From positions 1-64,000 of the forward strand of contig MPNQ01000004.1 in the NCBI GenBank assembly GCA_002239105.1: 64,000 bases of DNA. The letters are read 5' to 3'. Under the pieces are notes generated by a model that was given only the letters and a program-made list of their open reading frames with translations, was not told the DNA's origin and searched no databases. Origin of the DNA: a marine group bacterium Sva0996 bin134. Lineage in GTDB: Bacteria > Actinomycetota > Acidimicrobiia > Acidimicrobiales > Bin134. Within the stretch, counting starts at the first letter, position 1; the number at the start of each line of letters is the position of its first letter. This document shows, one piece after another, positions 1 through 6,593 of this stretch. The position numbers and the translations under genes were made by a program.

Positions 1-165
1 GACGACCTAGAGCTCGCCACCCTGGAATGGGTCGACTGGTTCAACAACCGGCGCCTCCACCACCACAACCCCGGCCGGATCCCACCAGCCGAAGCCGAGG
101 AACTCCACTACCGTCAACAACACTCACACCGCCAGGCAGAGACTCACAACAAACAGCCTGCGTGA
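1..165 (+). CDS. IS3-family transposase OrfB, C-terminal fragment (5' end outside window)
   Basis: The open frame enters from the left edge and ends at TGA 163-165. The residues WVDWFNNRRLH followed by P-AEAEE-HY are the characteristic C-terminal end of the DDE integrase domain of IS3-family OrfB proteins. Only about 54 residues are visible, so the catalytic triad lies outside the window apart from the region after the last Glu. Family assignment is from this motif alone. Whether the copy is complete cannot be judged. Confidence 0.85.
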   Translation, partial: DDLELATLEWVDWFNNRRLHHHNPGRIPPAEAEELHYRQQHSHRQAETHNKQPA

Positions 166-181
166 AACCCGGAGAGGTTCA
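1..181 (+). mobile_element. 3' end of an IS3-family insertion sequence
   Basis: The transposase stop is followed within 16 bases by AACCCGGAGAGGTTCA (166-181). Its complement, TGAACCTCTCCGGGTT, has the form typical of IS3-family terminal inverted repeats (TGAACC...CCGGGTTT). The element boundary is therefore placed at about 181. The left end and any target duplication are outside the window. The 171 bases from 182 to 352 contain no recognisable gene. Confidence 0.65.
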
Positions 182-352
182 CTTCAACCAGATCGTTGAG
201 TTTGTCGGCTCTGCCTGTGAAGCCATAGTCGCTTTCGGCCTACCAACGTGTGCCGAGAGCCTTTGGGTTGGAGTGCGGATGAATCCGCACCTGATCTCTC
301 ATGCGTCCCTCCCTGTGGAGCAGATGCTCACAACGAAGGTCTGATGGCAAGG

Positions 353-637
353 TCAGGGGCTGGGAACCGGATTCGGCTCTAGTCCCAAGCTCACGAGCAG
401 GTTGCCTAAGGCATCGGCGGTGTCTTCGAAGTAGTTGGAGTGGGTGACCTTGATGACGTCTATGGATTCAGCACCAAGTAGGACGACCTCCACACGAGGG
501 TTGTCCCGGTACTGCTCCTCGCGCTCGCTGTATGCCTTGAGGGCTCGAGCAGTATTGCGAAACTCCTCGAGGCTGATCTGCTTCCTCGCGTCATGGTCGA
601 AGGCGATAAGGAAGTCAATAGTCTTGCGCTCTCCCAT
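353..637 (-). CDS. Small protein translationally coupled to the RelA/SpoT-domain gene; probable detached C-terminal module
   Basis: A 94-residue protein without signal peptide or membrane segment. Its ATG (637-635) overlaps the stop of the upstream synthetase gene in an ATGA arrangement. A good Shine-Dalgarno, GGGGAGGA, lies a few bases upstream inside that gene, so separate coupled translation is likely. The sequence contains YRDNPRVEVVLLG, ESIDVIK and THSNYF. From memory, motifs of this kind occur at the C-terminal end of longer single-chain RelA/SpoT-domain proteins. I infer that this is the C-terminal regulatory part of the synthetase encoded as its own chain. The alternative is an antitoxin-like partner of a toxic small alarmone synthetase. 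Confidence 0.7.
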   Translation of the reverse strand: MGERKTIDFLIAFDHDARKQISLEEFRNTARALKAYSEREEQYRDNPRVEVVLLGAESIDVIKVTHSNYFEDTADALGNLLVSLGLEPNPVPSP

Positions 638-1416
638 CAGTCCTCCCCGACTCCTTGATCAACAGACCTGATTAACAGGCTGAGTGCTGAAATCATAGCC
701 AGCCGGGTGAGAATATCCATCATGGCCTCGGATGGAGGCTGGCCGGGCACTCGCAGCGACCCAAGCTCAGACAGGTTCCTCAACAGGTCGTGAACTTCAT
801 CAGGACCATCGCCACTTTTGAAATCGATACCGGTATTGCTGGTCAGAGATTCCACGATCTTGGCCCAGCTGTGTTGTTCACGGGTGCGGAGCTGCACCTC
901 GATTCGCCGGCCGTGGTACCTCGTGTAAATGTGGATGGCCCTATAGCCCGAGTCTTGAGGCTGAACCACGTAGTCCTTGATCTTGTCAGGCTTCTTGTTG
1001 CGCTTGAGGCTGTTGGCGACGAAGCGGGCCACAACCCGCTGAACCTCTTCTTGGGAGTTGAGCACCGCCCGGCAGCCGCCGACGTCCTGCATGCTTGACA
1101 GATCCATCAAGGGGAGCCGCCTGAGCTTGTCCTCAATGGTGGGCAGTCTCTTCAGTCGCCGGGAAAGGTCGAGATCGAGACCTTCGGTTATGAGGCATGA
1201 CCGCAGCCCCATGTATGCAGAGTGCATCGGTACGGCATGAGCAGACCGGTAAGCCTCGACAACCTCACGGGCGTTGCGGACCTCCTCAAGAGAAGGCAAC
1301 TGACCCTGCCCAGTCTGTGCGCGGCGCAAGACACCACCAGCACGCTTCACATTGCCCAAGGAACCAAAGGCGGGAGGGGATTGACTAGACATCTGGCGGT
1401 GCAGGCTACCCCGCAC
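637..1416 (-). CDS. RelA/SpoT-domain nucleotide pyrophosphokinase (small alarmone-synthetase type)
   Basis: 259 residues with no HD hydrolase, TGS or ACT domain, so the protein is a synthetase-only type. Visible motifs are an ATP-binding basic helix (RLKRLPTIEDKLRR), DVGGCRAVL (conserved Asp), DYVVQPQDSGYRAIH (G-loop) and EVQLRTREQHSWA (conserved Glu and Trp). All residues expected for pyrophosphate transfer are present. Possible products are (p)ppGpp, (pp)pApp or pyrophosphorylated tRNA; the sequence cannot say which. The initiating codon is uncertain: GTG at 1416 or the ATG at 1392. The gene sits beside IS fragments and unknown genes, which fits a stress or defence role rather than the housekeeping Rel. 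Confidence 0.85.
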   Translation of the reverse strand: MRGSLHRQMSSQSPPAFGSLGNVKRAGGVLRRAQTGQGQLPSLEEVRNAREVVEAYRSAHAVPMHSAYMGLRSCLITEGLDLDLSRRLKRLPTIEDKLRRLPLMDLSSMQDVGGCRAVLNSQEEVQRVVARFVANSLKRNKKPDKIKDYVVQPQDSGYRAIHIYTRYHGRRIEVQLRTREQHSWAKIVESLTSNTGIDFKSGDGPDEVHDLLRNLSELGSLRVPGQPPSEAMMDILTRLAMISALSLLIRSVDQGVGED

Positions 1417-1624
1417 CGGTCTGAACGACTGCCGAATTCAAAGGGCCGCAGACCCAGCAGGCTGACGCGAATGCGATGACGCAGTACGACCAGTTTGCAA
1501 GAGTTGCAAAACATGGTCAGGGCGCGGCGGGTGGCGCAGGCCGCGCATTGAATTCTGCCATGTGACAACCATCGCTGGAGACCGCGGATTGCAGGGTTCC
1601 TGGATAACTAGGGGCCTAGCGGGG

Positions 1625-2338
1625 CTACAGCGCATCGACCATGCCGTTGCACTCCTGAAGGCACTTGTCGCATGACACGGGCATGCCGTAGCGGAATTCC
1701 GAGCCCAGTTCTCTTTCGAGTTCATCACGGATTATGGACACTGAATCGATACGGGCGTCTGGTTGCTTTGGTCGGCTCACGAGGGAGACTTCCAACAGAT
1801 CTGCCTTTGTGGTCACGCGTCCGCAAACCTCGTCCCCGTAGACTTGCCCAGCTATGTGATCGCAGTCTTCGGGGTCCTCCTGACAGATCGAGCACTCTGA
1901 TTCTTCAATGATGGATCCGGTGCTGTTTCCCACCCTGTTGTGAGCAAGGGCAACCGGGCATGTCTGGCTGTAGCCCTTACCTGGCTCGAACGTCAGTTTG
2001 CACCCGAAAGTGGTTCGCACTAGGCGGCCAGCATCGTCAAGGACCTTGTGTGCATGGTCAAAATGGTCGGAATCTTCAAGCCAGTCGACAGCAGACCGTA
2101 GGATGCCCAGACCATTACGCGCCCGCCGCTCGGGCTCTCCTGGCAAATGCACAGAATCAAGCAGTTCGATTGCCTCTTGAACTGTCCGCGACCCTTCCTG
2201 CAACTTTCCTTGTCCCTTTTGCACGTCGGCGTTGCGTGTGGTGCGAAAGGTCCCTGGGCCGTACAAGACGGCAACGCCTGAAATGTGCGCTGTGGTATCA
2301 CGTGCAGTGGGAACAGGGATCATGGCCAATTCCGTCAC
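1625..2338 (-). CDS. Unrecognised protein with Cys/His cluster
   Basis: 237 residues, cytosolic by appearance. The N-terminal half is helical. The middle carries ECSICQEDPEDCDH followed by a Gly-rich stretch and a further Cys (C-x2-C-x6-C-x-H), then EVSLVSRPKQPDARI. The C-terminus has a second pair, CDKCLQEC. The first cluster could bind zinc. The phrase SLV-x2-P-x3-DARI is reminiscent of the end of HK97-type prohead protease folds, but I see no convincing catalytic Ser/His pair, so that link is speculative. The start codon overlaps the stop of the upstream gene by 4 nt, so the two are an operon. Function unknown. Confidence 0.65.
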   Translation of the reverse strand: MTELAMIPVPTARDTTAHISGVAVLYGPGTFRTTRNADVQKGQGKLQEGSRTVQEAIELLDSVHLPGEPERRARNGLGILRSAVDWLEDSDHFDHAHKVLDDAGRLVRTTFGCKLTFEPGKGYSQTCPVALAHNRVGNSTGSIIEESECSICQEDPEDCDHIAGQVYGDEVCGRVTTKADLLEVSLVSRPKQPDARIDSVSIIRDELERELGSEFRYGMPVSCDKCLQECNGMVDAL

Positions 2339-2886
2339 CTGCTTTCGCCGTCACCGAAGCAGCGGATCGCTTCAAGGACTTTGTCGCCGTCTCCGTGACC
2401 CTCGAAATACTCGACGGTGCCGTCTGGACCCTGGCGACCGAACCGCACGTGCAGTTTCGTCTGCGATGGCTGCGACGCTCCCACGATCTGGCGGATCGCA
2501 TGCACGAGCAACTGAACGCAAGTCTCTACTCCAACGTCATTGGCAAAAACCAGAACTGGTACCCAGCACTCGGCCGCATTGAGCGAAATCTCTTGTCGTT
2601 TGCTGCGTTCGAAGGCGTGCTCAACGGTATGGCCATTGGAGCGGAGGATCTTCACCATGTTCAATGTCGTGTCCGGATACGGATTCTGCACGCGATCATC
2701 AGCTGACTGGCTCCACCCCGGGAGCCCGGGGAGAACCACTACATCAGCATCCGGCCAGGCCGGATCCCATGTACCCAATTCCTTATCAAGACGCAATGCG
2801 GACCCTTCCACAGGCCAACTATACCGGGGATATTGAACATCCCGTCTCTGCCGCCAGACTGCAGTGGTCCCGCGCGGGCGGTACAA
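2335..2886 (-). CDS. Unrecognised protein, first gene of a two-gene module
   Basis: 183 residues with the TTG start at 2886; the real start may be an internal GTG at 2811, since the first 25 residues are basic and poorly structured. The centre reads as a mixed alpha/beta domain (TLNMVKILRSNGHTVEHAFE, then AAECWVPVLVFAND, then a helix). The end has LHVRFG, DGTVEYFEGHG and DKVLEAIRCF. There is no signal peptide and no membrane segment. It overlaps the Cys/His gene by ATGA. I do not recognise a named family. Its position upstream of an alarmone synthetase suggests an accessory or defence cassette, but that is only context. Confidence 0.6.
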   Translation of the reverse strand: MYRPRGTTAVWRQRRDVQYPRYSWPVEGSALRLDKELGTWDPAWPDADVVVLPGLPGWSQSADDRVQNPYPDTTLNMVKILRSNGHTVEHAFERSKRQEISLNAAECWVPVLVFANDVGVETCVQLLVHAIRQIVGASQPSQTKLHVRFGRQGPDGTVEYFEGHGDGDKVLEAIRCFGDGESR

Positions 2887-3018
2887 ACGTGTTTCTCAAG
2901 ACACCCAAGAATATGTCATCCTAAAAGCCTCCGCGGGCCGGTCCTCGCCTGATCACCGGCCTTCATCACCGATCATAATCAACCTCCGGTGGAGTTCGCC
3001 GGCCAGGAGATGCATCAC

Positions 3019-3735
3019 ATGAAACAAATAACAGACTACAGCGATGTGCGAAACCGTGATGCGTGCATTCATTGTAGAGCAGGTCTCAATTCCCGCAACA
3101 AGAGCAGGGATCACGTTCCTTCCAAGTGTCTTCTTGTTGACCCACTGCCCAACAATTTATACAAGGTCGCCATCTGCAAGGCTTGCAATGCATCGTTCTC
3201 TCCAGATGAAGAGTACCTTTCCTCATTTTTGGAAGCAGTACTAACTGGTAGTGTCGATTCAGACCCAAATCCACTTCCTTCGACAGCCACCTCAGTCAAA
3301 GGCAGTTTTGGTGTGCGGAAGCGGATCTCGCAGTCGCGGAGGGAGCAACCGCTGCTCTTTGGAGGTACTGAGGTAACTTGGATACCTGAACTAAATCGTA
3401 TACATAGTGTGATAGTGAAAAATGCGCGCGGGCATGTATTCTTTGAATTAGGAGAGCCCCTGGTCGATCCACCTTCACGAGTCGATTGTCTACCTGTCAT
3501 TCGAATGACAGTTGATCAGAGAAACGCATTTGAAGAAATTTCACTCGGGTCAGGTTGGCCAGAGGTTGGAAGCAGAATGATGCAGCGCGTAGTTGGCATC
3601 GAACCACTCGTAGACGGTTGGGTCTTGGTCCAACATAATGTCTACCGATACGCCGTATTTCAAGACTATGGCGAAATGGTCGTCCGCTCCCTGATTCGAG
3701 ACTATCTCGCGACTGAAGTGGCTTGGGAGTACTAA
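3019..3735 (+). CDS. HNH-endonuclease-like protein
   Basis: The start is set at ATG 3019, which has AGGAG at 3005-3009; GTG 2989 and ATG 3010 are in frame upstream. The 238-residue product has CIHC near the N-terminus, then KSRDHVPSKC and later CKACNASFS. This is the two-Cys-pair zinc plus DH-x-P arrangement of HNH/McrA-like nucleases. The C-terminal two thirds match nothing I know. The gene is clearly more AT-rich than its neighbours, suggesting recent acquisition. Its TAA lies only 3 bases before the left end of the ISL3 element, so the native C-terminus could have been altered by the insertion. Confidence 0.65.
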   Translation: MKQITDYSDVRNRDACIHCRAGLNSRNKSRDHVPSKCLLVDPLPNNLYKVAICKACNASFSPDEEYLSSFLEAVLTGSVDSDPNPLPSTATSVKGSFGVRKRISQSRREQPLLFGGTEVTWIPELNRIHSVIVKNARGHVFFELGEPLVDPPSRVDCLPVIRMTVDQRNAFEEISLGSGWPEVGSRMMQRVVGIEPLVDGWVLVQHNVYRYAVFQDYGEMVVRSLIRDYLATEVAWEY

Positions 3736-3738
3736 AGT

Positions 3739-3762
3739 GGCTCTACGCGACGAAGCTGGGAC
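3739..3762 (+). repeat. ISL3 element left inverted repeat
   Basis: GGCTCTACGCGACGAAGC continues to GGGAC. The reverse complement of 5150-5173 agrees at 20 of 24 positions. It begins 3 bases after the stop of the HNH-like gene. Confidence 0.8.
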
Positions 3763-3787
3763 GTCGGGTTCTGATTCTTGTGACTGG

Positions 3788-5062
3788 TTAAGTTTGGCCT
3801 GGTTTTCGTCCTGCGGCAAGCAGGATTCTGAGCCGGTAGTTGGCGAAGTTGCGGAAGCCTCTGGCGGAGCGTTTGACGTCTTTGATTTTTGCGTTGGCGG
3901 CTTCGGTTCGCCCGTTGTGGGCGCCGGTTGCGATGCTGTTGTTGATCTCGGTTCGCCATTTGGTGAGGGTGCGGGCGAGTCGGTGTAGCTCGGGGGCCGC
4001 CTCGGGGGCTTTGCACCAGGAGATGGCGTCGTCGAGCCGGGTGGCGGCTTGGTCGGGGTCGCCGGTTTTGAACACGGCCCGGACTCTTTCTTTGGCCTCC
4101 CAGCAGTCGGCGACTTCGTCGTAGGGGTCGCCCGCGTCGAGGGCTTGTCGCAGCCGGTCCCAGCCGGTGTCGTCGAGGCGCTCTGCGCCCATCAACAGCA
4201 GCTTGCGGGCTCCGTAGAGGGGGTCGCCTTTGCGGCCCCGGTGGCCGGTTGTGTCGTTTTGGGTGCGGCGGCGGCAACGGTCAACGGCCTGGTTCGCCAG
4301 TCGGACAACGTGGAAGGGATCCACCGCGATCTGGGTGCCTGCCCGCAGGCGATCGCCGCGCAGCGACTTGATGGCGCTGCGGTAGCCCTCGTGGGGGTCG
4401 ATGCAAACCACCTCGACGGCCCGGACCCATTCCCGCCCCTGCTGCGACACCCATTCACGCAGGTCAGCGGCATCGCGGCCCTCGAACACGTCGACGACCC
4501 GCCCGGTGTCGGCATCGACCGCGGCGGTGATGAACCGGCGTCGGCGGCGCCGCGAGGCCGAGGCCATCACGGTCTCGTCGAAGCCCAGCTTGACCACCGG
4601 CCCGACCCGGCCGCCGCCCGCAGCCCGCTCGGCGGCCAAGGCGAGCTGCGCCCACATAGTGTGCCAGGCGACACCGAGCTGGCGGGCCAGCGACGCCACC
4701 GACCCCTCCACAGCTGCCAGCCTGCCCACAGCCCACCGCTCCGCCCGAAAAGTGAGAACCCGGCGCGGCCCGGCCAGCTCGGACCGCTCGGTCCAAGACC
4801 CCGACCCGCACAGCGGGCTGCGGCACTCCCAGACGCGCTTGTTCCACCGCACCCTCACCGGGCGGCCGTCCCCGCCCGGCGCGTCTCTCAGCACCACCTC
4901 CCGGCGCCCCTTCGAGCGGGCCCTGAGCCCGCAGCCGGCGCAAAACACCCGCTGCCCATCGGGGGACTGCACCCGCACCACCACTTCGCCGAGCACCTCT
5001 TCGACGCCGGTCACCTCCAACCCGAGCGCGCCGAACCCGAAATCTGAACTAACTTCAACCAC
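3788..5062 (-). CDS. ISL3-family transposase
   Basis: 424 residues, the usual length for the family. An N-terminal zinc-binding segment is visible (VFCAGCG, then CRSPLCG). A helix-turn-helix-like region (SVASLARQLGVAWHT) follows. The DDE domain has KLGFDETV, VVCIDPHEGYRSAI, DPFHVVRLAN and the late Glu in HNGRTEAANAKIK. These are the hallmarks of ISL3 transposases. The frame is intact, so the element may be active. It is the only gene of the element. The start ATG 5062 lies about 90 bases inside the right inverted repeat. Confidence 0.93.
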   Translation of the reverse strand: MVEVSSDFGFGALGLEVTGVEEVLGEVVVRVQSPDGQRVFCAGCGLRARSKGRREVVLRDAPGGDGRPVRVRWNKRVWECRSPLCGSGSWTERSELAGPRRVLTFRAERWAVGRLAAVEGSVASLARQLGVAWHTMWAQLALAAERAAGGGRVGPVVKLGFDETVMASASRRRRRRFITAAVDADTGRVVDVFEGRDAADLREWVSQQGREWVRAVEVVCIDPHEGYRSAIKSLRGDRLRAGTQIAVDPFHVVRLANQAVDRCRRRTQNDTTGHRGRKGDPLYGARKLLLMGAERLDDTGWDRLRQALDAGDPYDEVADCWEAKERVRAVFKTGDPDQAATRLDDAISWCKAPEAAPELHRLARTLTKWRTEINNSIATGAHNGRTEAANAKIKDVKRSARGFRNFANYRLRILLAAGRKPGQT

Positions 5063-5149
5063 CAGGGGCCTCCTGACTCTTGGACTATCTGACAGTCACA
5101 AGAATCGGCGAGGCCCCCGACTCAGTGGCGGACCCCCACAATCACCCCA

Positions 5150-5173
5150 GTCCCAGCTTCAACGCGAAGACCC
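5150..5173 (-). repeat. ISL3 element right inverted repeat
   Basis: The partner of 3739-3762 reads GTCCCAGCTTCAACGCGAAG on the plus strand and then ACCC. The 163 bases between here and the hsdS stop (5337) contain no recognisable gene and no hsdR start. Confidence 0.8.
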
Positions 5174-5336
5174 GGAAAAGTAGATCCGAAAATCTCTATT
5201 GATAGATCACGTGAGTTGAAAGATAGACATGAATGCAATGGATCAAGGAAAGCAGCTACCATCCTTTCCCATTTACACGGCTAATCAAAACTGGCTGAAC
5301 TCAAGTGTTCAGATAACAGAGGAAACACACTCACGC

Positions 5337-6593
5337 CTATACCTTCGGTACAGACATCTCGCCGGTGACCACCGCCGTGATCAGAGCCTGGCGCCGTTCT
5401 ACCAGGAGTTCTACGAACTCAGTTAACTTAGCAATTGAACGCTCAACTCGATCTGCTTCGCGCTCGATACGGTCCACTATTTCCTGTTGTTCCTTCACTT
5501 CGGGAGCCGGAATACGTAGCCCACGAATTACTTCCTGGCTGATATTTGGTTGACCGGCACCGTAGGCCATCGAAATAATTTGCTCTCGGTGTGCCCAAAG
5601 CCACCAAAAGAGAAAGCGTTGGTCCAATGGACCCGCTCCAAATATTGCGCAACACGCTTGATTTGTTACTGCTGGAACTTCAAGTACGCCTAGGCGACCC
5701 ACGGTTGCTCCGTACATCGCTATCAGGATCGATCCCGGTGGAAACACTTTGAGGGCAGAATACTTGCTACAAGCCTCATCGGTGACTCGCTGACCAGTCT
5801 CTCGAATGCTTGTTTCACGTAGTTCAGATGTTGTAACCCAGGGAATTCCCTCAAGGTCATCGTAGTATTTTGAATTGCCACTCTCCGGAGTAGTCCCGCT
5901 TCCAGTTTGCTTATACCACGCGATCTTATGAGGCATCCAAGATCGAGGTACAGGACCAAGCCAATATGGTCCTGGACTCCAAAGGTCCTTGTATCCTTCG
6001 CCTGCTACATGAAAAATAGTGAAACGACGTAGATGTTCTGAAAGAAGCTCAATAAGGCGGCGTTTCTTGTAGATAAGGGTATTGATACGAGCAGTTTCCG
6101 CCTCGAGATAGTCGACAATCTGGAGTTGCTCGTCGACACTTGGCAACACGATTGGAAGACAGCGTAGCTGCTCCCAAGAAATGTCAAACTGTGACGGTGG
6201 CATCCATTTGGAAATGCGCGTCAACTCTTGCAAATAGACAGATGATCGAAGCAAGTAGTGAAGAAAACGAGAATCGACAGCTTGAATCGGCCTACAAACA
6301 AAATATGCTGGACTGACTATACCTCTATAGATGGACACACCGAGACCACCTTGCCACGTTCTCAACTTATTGAAAACTATATCGTTGGGTTCCACAAGAA
6401 GATACTTGCTTAAGTCTTCGCCGAGGCGATTATGATTATCGTCTCGTGATGAACGCGGTACTACACCTTCATCTAGGAATACTGATAGCGGGTCCAATTC
6501 TGGATAACCACTAACCTTAGTTCTAACGACGAGACGCCCGAAGGGTACCTGTTCCCATTCTTGTGGATTGCTGAGTTCAGCAATAATGCTCAT
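5337..6593 (-). CDS. hsdS: Type I restriction-modification specificity subunit
   Basis: 418 residues with the two-fold HsdS plan. Target-recognition domain 1 (about 10-130) is followed by a conserved region ending in a helix (LPSVDEQLQIVDYLEAETARI). Target-recognition domain 2 (about 205-345, with TGSGTTPESG and PWVTTSEL) is followed by the second helix (EVKEQQEIVDRIEREADRV). HsdS sets the DNA recognition sequence of the methyltransferase complex. Its start overlaps the hsdM stop by 4 nt. The gene is AT-rich relative to hsdM, as is common for variable specificity subunits. It ends 163 bases from the ISL3 element. Confidence 0.93.
   Translation of the reverse strand: MSIIAELSNPQEWEQVPFGRLVVRTKVSGYPELDPLSVFLDEGVVPRSSRDDNHNRLGEDLSKYLLVEPNDIVFNKLRTWQGGLGVSIYRGIVSPAYFVCRPIQAVDSRFLHYLLRSSVYLQELTRISKWMPPSQFDISWEQLRCLPIVLPSVDEQLQIVDYLEAETARINTLIYKKRRLIELLSEHLRRFTIFHVAGEGYKDLWSPGPYWLGPVPRSWMPHKIAWYKQTGSGTTPESGNSKYYDDLEGIPWVTTSELRETSIRETGQRVTDEACSKYSALKVFPPGSILIAMYGATVGRLGVLEVPAVTNQACCAIFGAGPLDQRFLFWWLWAHREQIISMAYGAGQPNISQEVIRGLRIPAPEVKEQQEIVDRIEREADRVERSIAKLTEFVELLVERRQALITAVVTGEMSVPKV

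Larger units (their letters stand above)
3739..5173 (-). mobile_element. Complete ISL3-family insertion sequence
   Basis: About 1.43 kb bounded by inverted repeats at 3739-3762 and 5150-5173 that match at 20 of 24 positions and share the inner block GAAGCTGGGAC. It contains a single full-length ISL3-type transposase. No perfect 8-bp target duplication is visible: the bases outside both ends share only AAAGT. The element lies between the HNH-like gene and hsdS and may have replaced or separated adjacent defence genes. Confidence 0.85.

Noticed and set aside
1625..2338. Prohead-protease reading of the Cys/His protein
   Set aside because: Only a short SLV...P...DARI resemblance; no catalytic residues and no other phage genes nearby.
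4049..5047. 332-residue plus-strand frame inside the ISL3 element
   Set aside because: It is an exact antisense shadow of the transposase with no recognisable domain.
3729..5183. 8-bp target duplication for the ISL3 element
   Set aside because: Only AAAGT is shared at equivalent flanking positions, which is too short to claim.
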